Position numbers and translations under genes: made by a program
The notes under the pieces: model-generated
What the model saw: the letters and a program-made list of their open reading frames with translations, nothing else
Database searches by the model: none
What the model was told of the DNA's origin: nothing
Part shown: piece by piece, positions 19,125 to 26,424 of the stretch
Position numbering within the stretch: position 1 is the first letter of the stretch
How the letters are laid out: the number at the start of each line of letters is the position of its first letter
Origin: Burkholderiales bacterium
GTDB lineage: Bacteria > Pseudomonadota > Gammaproteobacteria > Burkholderiales > Burkholderiaceae_C
NCBI GenBank assembly: GCA_028868995.1
Contig: JAGWTH010000005.1
Span: 1-64,000 of the forward strand
Reading direction: 5' to 3'
DNA length: 64,000 nt

Positions 19125-19142
19125 ACCGAGCGTTTGCTCTGT
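19125..19142. promoter_or_regulatory. Candidate operator between divergent beta-oxidation genes
   Basis: ACCGAGCGTTTGCTCTGT is an imperfect inverted repeat: ACCGAGC, a GTTT centre and GCTCTGT, with one mismatch. It sits between the thiolase and acyl-CoA dehydrogenase starts. Fatty-acid degradation genes of betaproteobacteria are commonly controlled by TetR-type repressors that bind palindromes of this size. The specific regulator is not in the window. Confidence 0.45.
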
Positions 19143-19175
19143 AAAAATGGCGACAGCACACCCGGAGGGATTTCC

Positions 19176-20339
19176 ATGATCGAGCGCACCCTGTTCAGCC
19201 CCGAGCACGAGGCCTTCCGCGACGTCTTCCGGCGCTTCGTGGACAAGGAGGTCGCCCCCCTGCACGAAGCCTGGGAGGACCAGGGCTACGTGGACCGCGC
19301 GCTGTGGGACAAGGCCGGCGCCAACGGCTACCTCTGCCCCACCATGCCCGAGGCCTACGGCGGCGCCGGGGTGGACAAGCTGTATTCCGTGATCCAGATG
19401 GAGGAGCTGGCGCGCGGCGGCTTCACCGGCGTGGGCTTCGGGCTGCACAGCGAGATCGTCGCTCCGTACATCCTGCATTACGGCACCGAGGACCAGAAGA
19501 AGCGCTACCTCCCCAAGCTCGCCAGCGGCGAGATGGTGGGCGCGATCGCCATGAGCGAGCCGGCCGCGGGCAGCGACCTGCAGGGCATTCGCAGCACGGC
19601 GATCCGCCAGGCCGACGGCAGCTGGCTCCTGAACGGCAGCAAGACCTTCATCACCAACGGCTGGCACGCGGACCTGGTGATCGTGGTGGCCAAGACCGAC
19701 CCCGAGGCCGGTGCCAAGGGCACCAGCCTGCTGCTGGTGGAGCGAGGCATGCCGGGCTTCGACAAGGGCAAGCGGCTGAAGAAGCTGGGCCTGAAGGCGC
19801 AGGACACCTCCGAGCTGTTCTTCGACAACGTGCGCGTGCCGGCGGAGAACCTGCTGGGCGGCGAGGCGATGCTGAACCGCGGCTTCATCGCGCTGATGGA
19901 GCAGCTGCCCTGGGAGCGCATCCAGATCGCGATCGGCGCCGTGGCGGCGTCCCAGGCCGCGATCGACTGGACCGTGCAGTACGTCAAGGACCGGCGCGTC
20001 TTCGGCCAGCCGGTGGCCGCCTTCCAGAACACGCGCTACAAGCTGGCGGAACTGCAGACCGAGGTGCAGGTGGCGCGGGTCTTCGTGGACCGCTGCCTGG
20101 AGCTGGTGCTGCAGGACAAGCTCGATACCGCGACCGCCAGCATGGCCAAGTACTGGACCAGCGACCTGCAGTGCAAGGTCATGGACGAATGCGTGCAGCT
20201 GCACGGCGGCTACGGCTTCATGTGGGAATACCCCATCACCCGCGCCTATGCCGACGCGCGCGTGCAGCGCATCTACGGCGGCACCAACGAGATCATGAAA
20301 GAGGTGATCACGCGGGCCATGGGGCTGGGCGGCAGGTAG
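19176..20339 (+). CDS. Acyl-CoA dehydrogenase
   Basis: This 387-residue FAD enzyme performs the first oxidation step of beta-oxidation. Visible motifs are [11 protein letters not shown] (FAD/substrate), [21 protein letters not shown] and [11 protein letters not shown]. The usual MCAD catalytic Glu position (YEGT) is Gly here. Glu247 in LPWERIQIA aligns with the base used by isovaleryl-/long-chain-type dehydrogenases. The ATG at 19176 follows GGAGGGA. It is divergent from the thiolase operon. Chain-length preference cannot be read. Confidence 0.93.
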   Translation: MIERTLFSPEHEAFRDVFRRFVDKEVAPLHEAWEDQGYVDRALWDKAGANGYLCPTMPEAYGGAGVDKLYSVIQMEELARGGFTGVGFGLHSEIVAPYILHYGTEDQKKRYLPKLASGEMVGAIAMSEPAAGSDLQGIRSTAIRQADGSWLLNGSKTFITNGWHADLVIVVAKTDPEAGAKGTSLLLVERGMPGFDKGKRLKKLGLKAQDTSELFFDNVRVPAENLLGGEAMLNRGFIALMEQLPWERIQIAIGAVAASQAAIDWTVQYVKDRRVFGQPVAAFQNTRYKLAELQTEVQVARVFVDRCLELVLQDKLDTATASMAKYWTSDLQCKVMDECVQLHGGYGFMWEYPITRAYADARVQRIYGGTNEIMKEVITRAMGLGGR

Positions 20340-20359
20340 GGAATCGCGCCGGCGGGGCC

Positions 20360-20400
20360 TTGACAGGCCGTGGCAGGCTCCTAAGCTGCAGGCCTGCCAC
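20360..20400 (+). promoter_or_regulatory. Inverted repeat and possible promoter before VOC gene
   Basis: GTGGCAGGC (20370-20378) and GCCTGCCAC (20392-20400) form perfect 9-bp arms around a 13-base loop, 30 bp after the dehydrogenase stop. A TTGACA at 20360 with TAAGCT 16 bp further on could be a promoter that overlaps the repeat. There is no T-tract, so it is not a standard terminator. The repeat could be an operator for the VOC gene. Confidence 0.35.
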
Positions 20401-20419
20401 GCCCACGCAGGAGGTCGCC

Positions 20420-20818
20420 ATGAACGCCGTCGTGCACTTCGAGCTCCCCTATGGCGAACGGGACCGCATCGCCCGTTTCTACGAGGCGGCCTTCGGCTGG
20501 AAGATCCGGAAACTGGGCCCCGAGATGGGCCACTACGTCCTGGCCACCACGGCCGAACGGGACGCGATTCCCGACGGCATGCGCGGCGCGATCAATGGCG
20601 GCTTCTTCCAGCGCGATCCCGGCAAGCCGGGCCAGCACCCGTCGGTGGTGATCGGCGTGGCCGACATCCAGGCGGCCATGAAGGCCGTGGGCCAGGCCGG
20701 TGGCGAGGTGCTGGGCGCGCCGATGGAGATCCCGGGGGTCGGACAGTACGTCGCGTTCCACGACACCGAGGGCAACCGCCTGAGCATGCTGCAGCCGCTG
20801 CCGCGCCAGGGCGGCTGA
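20420..20818 (+). CDS. VOC-family (glyoxalase/bleomycin-resistance fold) protein
   Basis: This 132-residue protein has the paired beta-alpha-beta-beta-beta layout of the VOC superfamily. FELPYGERDRIARFYEAAFGW opens the first module, IGVADIQAAM the second, and FHDTEGNRLSML the last strand, with a conserved Glu and Asp. Function is not predictable from fold alone; such proteins include metal-dependent lyases and resistance proteins. The ATG follows GGAGG. Confidence 0.8.
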   Translation: MNAVVHFELPYGERDRIARFYEAAFGWKIRKLGPEMGHYVLATTAERDAIPDGMRGAINGGFFQRDPGKPGQHPSVVIGVADIQAAMKAVGQAGGEVLGAPMEIPGVGQYVAFHDTEGNRLSMLQPLPRQGG

Positions 20819-20830
20819 GGCCAGGCGGGA

Positions 20831-21283
20831 TCAGGTCCCGCGCTGCGGGCAGGCGGCGGCCAGCGCGACCTGCTGGCAGGACGCCGCGGCGGGTGCGCTC
20901 GCCGCGCGGGCGGGCATGGTGGTCAGGTACATGGCCGTGGCCACCGTGCCCAGCGCCACCATGAGGGTGCCGAACAGCAGGTACCAGGGCCATTGCGTGG
21001 CCGGATGCAGGTAGTCCCACAGGTGCTGCGGCAGCGCCGGCTGCGGCGGCAGCGGCTGGCTGCCGCGCTCGGCGCGACGGATCCACAGGTCGTGGTCGGC
21101 ACGGCGCTGTGCGTCCTTCAGCACGTCGTAGGCCGCGTTGATGGCGGCCATGGCGCGCACCGCGTTCGCGTTGCCCGGCATCTTGTCCGGATGGTACTTC
21201 TGAGCGAGCTTGCGGTAGGCGGCGCGCACCCGCTCGGGCGGGGCGTCGCGCTCGACCTGCAGCACGTCGTAGTAGGTGGGCAT
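20831..21283 (-). CDS. J-domain protein with C-terminal membrane anchor
   Basis: This protein of about 150 residues starts with a J-domain (TYYDVLQVERDAPPERV, and YHPDKMPG containing the HPD tripeptide that stimulates DnaK). It ends with one membrane helix (WYLLFGTLMVALGTVAT) and a short Ala/Cys-containing tail. It lacks the zinc-finger and C-terminal domains of DnaJ. A role recruiting DnaK to the membrane is an inference. In-frame ATGs at 21295 and 21310 would add 4 or 9 residues. The one at 21310 has GGGAG in front but lies in a possible repeat, so 21283 is used. Confidence 0.78.
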   Translation of the reverse strand: MPTYYDVLQVERDAPPERVRAAYRKLAQKYHPDKMPGNANAVRAMAAINAAYDVLKDAQRRADHDLWIRRAERGSQPLPPQPALPQHLWDYLHPATQWPWYLLFGTLMVALGTVATAMYLTTMPARAASAPAAASCQQVALAAACPQRGT

Positions 21284-21296
21284 GGTCTGGACCATC

Positions 21297-21391
21297 GCTA
21301 CGATTTTCATAGCTCCCACGCACCGAAGTCCAGCATCGGCTGCCCGCCAGAGGGAAAGATGTGGGTTTGCTGCTACAAAAACCGCAGCTAG
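21297..21391. repeat. Possible dispersed repeat with GCTAC...TAGCT ends
   Basis: GCTACGATTTTCATAGCT at 21297-21314 is an imperfect palindrome (GCTA...TAGC). GCTACAAAAACCGCAGCTAG at 21372-21391 is a similar unit. About 57 bp separate them. Elements with GCTAC-A/T-rich-TAGCTG cores recur, as I recall, in Comamonadaceae intergenic regions. The unit sits between the dehydratase stop and the J-domain gene and may overlap the latter's 5' end. Confidence 0.35.
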
Positions 21392-21404
21392 CCGCCGGCG
21401 CTTC

Positions 21405-23135
21405 TCAGAAGATGTCCGGCTCGCCGGCCGCCTCGCCGAAATCTGTGCGCAGGAAATCCATGTCGCAGCCCTCATTGGCCTGCTGGATGTGCTGCGTGAA
21501 CATCCAGCCGTAGCCGCGGGCGAAGCGCGGCGGCGGCGCCTGCCACGACGCCCGGCGACGGTCCATCTCCTCGTCGGAGATCTCGACGCGGATGCTGCGG
21601 TTCGGCACGTCCACGCTGATGCGGTCGCCGGTGCGCACCAGGGCCAGGTTGCCGCCCACGAAGGCCTCGGGCGCGACGTGCAGCACGCAGGCGCCGTAGC
21701 TGGTGCCGCTCATGCGGGCGTCGCTGATGCGCAGCATGTCGCGCTTGCCCTCCTTGAGCAGCCTGACCGGCATGGGGATCATTCCCCACTCGGGCATGCC
21801 CGGTCCGCCCTTGGGGCCGGCGTTGCGCAGCACGATCACGTGGTCCTCGGTGACCTCGGCCTGCGGGTCGTCCAGCATCTTCTTGAGGCTGGGGTAGTCG
21901 TCGAACACCAGGGCCGGGCCGGTGTGCCGCAGGAACTTCTCGCTCATGGCCGAGGGCTTGATGACGCAGCCGTCGGGGGCCAGGTTGCCGCGCAGCACGG
22001 CCAGCGAGCCCTCCTTGTACACGGGGTCCTCCAGCGGCCGGATCACGTCGTCGTTGAAGCATTCGGCGCCCTCCAGGTTCTCGCCGACGGTGCGGCCGTT
22101 GACGGTGAACTGGTCCAGGCGCAGGAAGGGCTTGAGCCGCGCCATCAGCGCGCGCAGCCCGCCGGCGTAGTGGAAGTCCTCCATCAGGTACTGGCTGCTG
22201 CCGTTGGGGCGGATGTTCGCCAGCACCGGCACCTCGCGACTCACCCGGTCGAAGTCGTCCAGGCCGATGGCGTGGCCGGCGCGGCGCGCCTGCGCGATCA
22301 CGTGAATGATGGCGTTGGTGGAGCAGCCCAGCGCCATGGCCACCGTGATGCCGTTCAGGAAGGCCTCGCGGGTCTGGATGCGGTCGGGCCGCAGGTCCTC
22401 GTGCACCATCTCCACGATGCGCCGGCCGCACTGCGCGGCCATGCGCTGGTGGGCCGCGTCGACGGCGGGGATCGAGGCGGCGCCGGGCAGCGTCATGCCG
22501 ATCGCCTCGGCGATCGAGGTCATGGTGCTGGCCGTGCCCATGGTCATGCAGGTGCCGGCGCTGCGGGCGATGCCGCCGAGGATGGACTGCCACTGCGGCT
22601 CGGTGATGGTGCCGGCGCGGCGCTCGTCCCAATACTTGAAGGCGTCCGAGCCGGAGCCCAGCGTCTGGCCGCGCGACATGCCGCGCAGCATCGGCCCCGC
22701 GGGGAGGAAGATCGCCGGCACGCCGGCGCTGGTGGCCCCCAGCAGCATGGCCGGCGTCGTCTTGTCGCAGCCGCCCATGAGGACCACGCCGTCCACCGGG
22801 TAGGCGCGGATCATCTCCTCCACTTCCATGGCCAGGAAGTTGCGATAGAGCAGGGCGGAGGGCTTGATGATGGCCTCGCCCAGCGACACCGTGGGCAGCT
22901 CCAGCGGGAAGCCGCCGGCCTGCAGCACGCCGCGCTTGACCTCGTCGACCCGCTGCTTGAAGTGCTGGTGGCAGGGGTTGTAGTCGTTCCAGTTGTTCAG
23001 GATCGCGATGACCGGCTTGCCTTCCCAGTCCTGGGGGTCGAAGCCCATCTGCATGATGCGCGAGCGATGGTTGAACGAGCGGAAGTCGTCGCGCGCCAGC
23101 CAGCGCTGGCTGCGGAGTTTCTGGAGACGGTCCAT
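21405..23135 (-). CDS. IlvD/Edd-family dehydratase, sugar-acid type
   Basis: This 576-residue Fe-S dehydratase belongs to the IlvD/Edd family. Cluster-binding motifs are visible: NDYNPCHQH near the N-terminus, GGCDKTTPA, and SAGTCMTMGTASTM. The C-terminus (GGNLALVRTGDRISVDV and RGYGWMFTQHIQQANEGCDMDFL) resembles L-arabinonate/aldonate dehydratases more than true dihydroxy-acid dehydratase. The likely reaction is dehydration of a sugar acid to its 2-keto-3-deoxy form. No sugar genes flank it. The start ATG at 23135 opens MDRLQKLRSQRW. Confidence 0.85.
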   Translation of the reverse strand: MDRLQKLRSQRWLARDDFRSFNHRSRIMQMGFDPQDWEGKPVIAILNNWNDYNPCHQHFKQRVDEVKRGVLQAGGFPLELPTVSLGEAIIKPSALLYRNFLAMEVEEMIRAYPVDGVVLMGGCDKTTPAMLLGATSAGVPAIFLPAGPMLRGMSRGQTLGSGSDAFKYWDERRAGTITEPQWQSILGGIARSAGTCMTMGTASTMTSIAEAIGMTLPGAASIPAVDAAHQRMAAQCGRRIVEMVHEDLRPDRIQTREAFLNGITVAMALGCSTNAIIHVIAQARRAGHAIGLDDFDRVSREVPVLANIRPNGSSQYLMEDFHYAGGLRALMARLKPFLRLDQFTVNGRTVGENLEGAECFNDDVIRPLEDPVYKEGSLAVLRGNLAPDGCVIKPSAMSEKFLRHTGPALVFDDYPSLKKMLDDPQAEVTEDHVIVLRNAGPKGGPGMPEWGMIPMPVRLLKEGKRDMLRISDARMSGTSYGACVLHVAPEAFVGGNLALVRTGDRISVDVPNRSIRVEISDEEMDRRRASWQAPPPRFARGYGWMFTQHIQQANEGCDMDFLRTDFGEAAGEPDIF

Positions 23136-23445
23136 GCGCGCGACTGTAGCAAGGCCCTTCGGCCCGGACGCGAGCGAAAAGAACCCCCGGGGCCGCGGGT
23201 GCCCCGAGGGAACAAGCAGCCGGGAAAGAAACTTGAAAAAGAACCCGGCGCATTCGTTTGACTGCACGAGTCGTGCCGGGGTTCCGCGCCCCAGCAGCGG
23301 GGCCGCGACGGCCCTTCGTGAATTTGTCACGGGCGCCAGGCGGCCCGGTGCCATGAAACGTCCCGGCGCTCGCCGGCTGCCACTCGTTTCTGTAGGATGG
23401 GTCCGACAAGGCGCGCAGCGCTGCCGCCGATCCGAGCAGGTGCCC
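23136..23445. other. Divergent intergenic region, dehydratase / FtsH-like protease
   Basis: These 310 bp hold no gene that I can support. A TTGACT at 23258-23263 abuts a perfect 13-bp palindrome GCACGAGTCGTGC (23264-23276), which could be an operator. Short G/C-rich complementary stretches (for example CCCGGGGCC) also occur. Confidence 0.4.
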
Positions 23446-25599
23446 ATGTCCGACGCAGTTTCCAAGGCTGATCCCGCGCAACCCCAGGCCGCCACGGCCG
23501 CGTCCGGCCTGCGGCTCGCATGGAAGAGGCTGGCCGGGCGGCTCATCGACTGGTTCACCATCCAGCCGGGCGCCGTCCAGGCGATGGTGCTCGCCGTCGC
23601 GGTCCTGATCCCGGTGACGGCCGTCTATTCCTACGTCCTGTGGCAGCGCCACGCCGCCGTGGCCGCCGAGGTCCGGGCGATGGCCGGCCAGACCGGCGCC
23701 GACGCGATGTGGACCCTGGACGAGAAGCTGCCGGTGGTGTTCGGAGCCGGGTCCCTGCTGGGCTTCGTCGACGGGCACCCGGTCGACCGCATCACGGTGG
23801 TCTACAAGCCGCTGATGTGGAACGTGTCCGAGCGCATCGTGCTGGTGCAGTCGCAGGGCAGGCAGTACGCCTACTACCCGAGCGACATGGAGACCCGGAT
23901 CTTCACGGACCGGGCCGTCACCGCGCCCTGGGGCAGCAAGCTGGTGTTCATCCCCCGCGGAGAGCTGCCCGCCGCCAGCCAGGACCTGCTCGAGAGGCTC
24001 GACGAGCGCTTCTCGGGCGCCCGCCCGCAGTCGGAGAAGGACGGCTGGAAGGCCGGCGTGAGCGCGGCGCTGTCGGCCCTGCTCACCCTCGGGCTGCTGG
24101 GATTCCTCGCCTTCCACCTCAAGGGCCAGGTCAAGGTGTTGCGCTTCATCGAGCCGCACCAGGTGCAGGGGTCGATCGACGACCTGGTCGGCATGGACGA
24201 CATCAAGGCGGAGGTGCACCAGATCAAGGACCAGTATGTCCGGCGCGCCGCCTACGCCGCCTACGGCGTCAGCAAGCCCTTCAACGTCATGTTCTGCGGT
24301 CCGGCAGGCACCGGCAAGACTAAGCTGGCCGCCTGCCTGGCCAAGGAGCTGAACCTGCCCATCCTGTTCCACTCGGCGGCCAACCTGGAGACGGGCTACG
24401 TGGCCGGCGGCGCGGGCACCCTGGGGCGGATCGCCGCGATGGCCCGGCGCCGGCGCCGCTGCGTCGTGTTCCTGGACGAGGCGCAGGACCTGTTCATGAA
24501 GCGCGGCGGCCGCCGCAAGTTCGACGACGACACCCAGAACATGCTGCTGGCCATCCTGGACGGCGTGCGCACCCGCGGCGACTCTGAGGTCGTCTGGATC
24601 GTGGCGTCCAACTTCAACAGCGAGTCCATGCCCATGGACGAGGCCATGCTGCGGCGCTTCCAGATGAAGGTCGACTTCCGCCTGCCGAACCAGGAGGAAC
24701 GCCGGGCGATCCTGCAGCACTACCTGGCGCAGCGCGCCGACAAGGTGGCTGCGGGACTGGACCTGCGCCCTGTGGTGGAGGTCACGGAGGGACGCAGTCC
24801 CGCCGACCTGGAGACCATCGTCAACCAGGCCGGCATCACCGCGGTGCAGGCGGGAGAGCTGATCGCTGCGGACACCTTGATGCAGGCCGCGGAGCGCGTC
24901 CTGGTGGGCAACGTCAACGCCGGCGCCACCAAGGAGCGCGAGCGCGACCGCCGGGTGATCGCCATCCACGAGTGGGGCCACTTCCTGGTGGACTTCGAGC
25001 TGGAGCGCCGCAAGGCCGGCGGCGACTGGGACCGGCTGCTGGCCGAGATGAAGACGATCAAGATCTCGCTGAAGGCCAACCCGCGCAACAACGCGCTGGG
25101 CTTCGTGTTCCACAGGCAGGGCGGCAACCTGCTCAAGACCAAGGCCGACATCGAGCACGACGTGCGTGTGCTGCTGGGCGGCATGGCGAACGAGGAGCTG
25201 TTCTTCGGCGAGGAAGGCACCACCAACGGCGCCCACAACGACATCACCCGCGTCACCCGGCTGCTGCACCATGCGGTGGCCGAGATGGGCATGTACCGGC
25301 GCACCCGCCTGAACTTCGGCGCCTTGGTCGAAGCCGGCGGCCGCGCGGTCGACGAGGAGACGCGCGCCATCATGGAGATGCAGAGCGAGCGCCTGTACGG
25401 CGAGACCAAGGCCACCCTGGCGCGCCTGAAGCCGCTGACCGAGCACCTGGCCGGCCGGCTGATGGAGCGCGGCGAGATGGGCCTCGGCGAGGCCCTGAAC
25501 GAGATCCGCACGTTCGAGGCCGCCTGCCGCGACTTCGATGCGAAGGTGGGGCTCGACGGCAGCGGCGACGCCCAGACCGCGCCCGGCGCGGCCGGGTAA
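23446..25599 (+). CDS. Atypical FtsH-like membrane AAA+ metalloprotease
   Basis: This 717-residue protein has FtsH order: a membrane helix at about 43-66, a periplasmic part, a second helix at about 205-225, an AAA+ domain and an M41 peptidase domain. Walker A is GPAGTGKT (285-292), Walker B VVFLDEAQD (Asp344, Glu345) and sensor Asn389. The zinc motif is HEWGH (508-512), where FtsH has HEAGH, and Asp599 in GAHNDI fits the third zinc ligand. The arginine-finger region reads MLRRFQM instead of LLRPGRFDR. The pore loop is TGYVAGGAG. It is clearly a divergent paralogue. Its substrates are unknown. It ends before a strong bidirectional terminator. Confidence 0.87.
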   Translation: MSDAVSKADPAQPQAATAASGLRLAWKRLAGRLIDWFTIQPGAVQAMVLAVAVLIPVTAVYSYVLWQRHAAVAAEVRAMAGQTGADAMWTLDEKLPVVFGAGSLLGFVDGHPVDRITVVYKPLMWNVSERIVLVQSQGRQYAYYPSDMETRIFTDRAVTAPWGSKLVFIPRGELPAASQDLLERLDERFSGARPQSEKDGWKAGVSAALSALLTLGLLGFLAFHLKGQVKVLRFIEPHQVQGSIDDLVGMDDIKAEVHQIKDQYVRRAAYAAYGVSKPFNVMFCGPAGTGKTKLAACLAKELNLPILFHSAANLETGYVAGGAGTLGRIAAMARRRRRCVVFLDEAQDLFMKRGGRRKFDDDTQNMLLAILDGVRTRGDSEVVWIVASNFNSESMPMDEAMLRRFQMKVDFRLPNQEERRAILQHYLAQRADKVAAGLDLRPVVEVTEGRSPADLETIVNQAGITAVQAGELIAADTLMQAAERVLVGNVNAGATKERERDRRVIAIHEWGHFLVDFELERRKAGGDWDRLLAEMKTIKISLKANPRNNALGFVFHRQGGNLLKTKADIEHDVRVLLGGMANEELFFGEEGTTNGAHNDITRVTRLLHHAVAEMGMYRRTRLNFGALVEAGGRAVDEETRAIMEMQSERLYGETKATLARLKPLTEHLAGRLMERGEMGLGEALNEIRTFEAACRDFDAKVGLDGSGDAQTAPGAAG

Positions 25600-25622
25600 A
25601 GCCGACGGCCCGGACGGCATGA

Positions 25623-25650
25623 AAAAGGCCCGCTACGCGGGCCTTTTCTC
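25623..25650. terminator. Bidirectional rho-independent terminator
   Basis: AAAAGGCCCGC and GCGGGCCTTTT form perfect 11-bp arms around TAC. The T-run serves the plus-strand protease gene and the A-run serves the convergent DUF2059 gene. Confidence 0.92.
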
Positions 25651-25665
25651 GGGGGAAAGTCCGGC

Positions 25666-26304
25666 CTACTTCTTCGCCGGGGGCTTGGCGCCGGCGGCCG
25701 GCGCCTTGCCGGCGGGGGCGCCGCCTTCGGGCACGCCCAGGCGCTTGGCCATGCTGTCTTCCAGGGCGCGGAAGCGCTGCTCCACCTGGCCGCGCGTGTC
25801 GGCCACCACCTTCTGCGCCAGCGTGCGCTGGATCTCCAGGCCGGCGGCCTGGAACTTGGAGAGCACCGGCGATTCGAGGAAGGCAACGACCTGCCGCAGT
25901 TCGTCCTCGGTGAATTTCTGGTCCAGGATCGGCGCTATGGTTTCGGGTGCCAGCTGGTGGGCGCGGTCGCGCACGATCGGCACCGTCTCCTCGACGTACT
26001 TGCGGGTGTCGGCATCGATGGCCTTGGCCACCGCGTCGCGCTTGTCGGCCGGCACGCGCTGCTGCAGGGCCGCCTGCGCGCGGTCCAGCAGCGGGCCGAG
26101 CGGCTCCTGCACCAGGCCTTCGGCCATGTGGTCGATCGCGCCCTGCTGGATCTTCAGGATGCGCGCGATCAGCTGCTGCTTGGCGGGGGAAGAGGCTTGC
26201 ACCGCGGCGGTGCCCGAAGGGGCGGACGGAGGGGGGGAGGACTGGGCGTGGGCCGAGGCGCCCGCGGCGGCGATCGCGAGGATCAGCAGGGATTTCTGGA
26301 ACAT
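25666..26304 (-). CDS. Secreted DUF2059-type protein
   Basis: This 212-residue protein has an N-terminal Sec signal (FQKSLLILAIAAAGASAHA, then Q). A helical DUF2059-like body follows, with KQQLIARILKIQQGAID, FTEDELRQVVAFLESPV and a basic, Ala/Pro/Lys-rich tail (AAGAKPPAKK). It is probably periplasmic, with unknown function. It shares a terminator with the convergent protease gene. Confidence 0.82.
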   Translation of the reverse strand: MFQKSLLILAIAAAGASAHAQSSPPPSAPSGTAAVQASSPAKQQLIARILKIQQGAIDHMAEGLVQEPLGPLLDRAQAALQQRVPADKRDAVAKAIDADTRKYVEETVPIVRDRAHQLAPETIAPILDQKFTEDELRQVVAFLESPVLSKFQAAGLEIQRTLAQKVVADTRGQVEQRFRALEDSMAKRLGVPEGGAPAGKAPAAGAKPPAKK

Positions 26305-26424
26305 CGGGGCAGTGTAATGCCTGGGTCGGACACCGCCGGCAGCGCGCACGGAGGGAGCGTGGCGAAGCGTTACGCCCTGTGTCGCCGCGCGCCGGGCGGG
26401 ACAGGACACTAGACTGTCGCTGAA

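Noticed and set aside
21405-23135. Assignment as the biosynthetic dihydroxy-acid dehydratase ilvD
   Set aside because: The C-terminal segment fits the sugar-acid dehydratase branch better and no branched-chain biosynthesis genes are adjacent, so the symbol ilvD was not used.
21472-25620. Long minus-strand frame spanning the dehydratase and protease genes
   Set aside because: It overlaps two real genes on different strands and has no recognisable domains.
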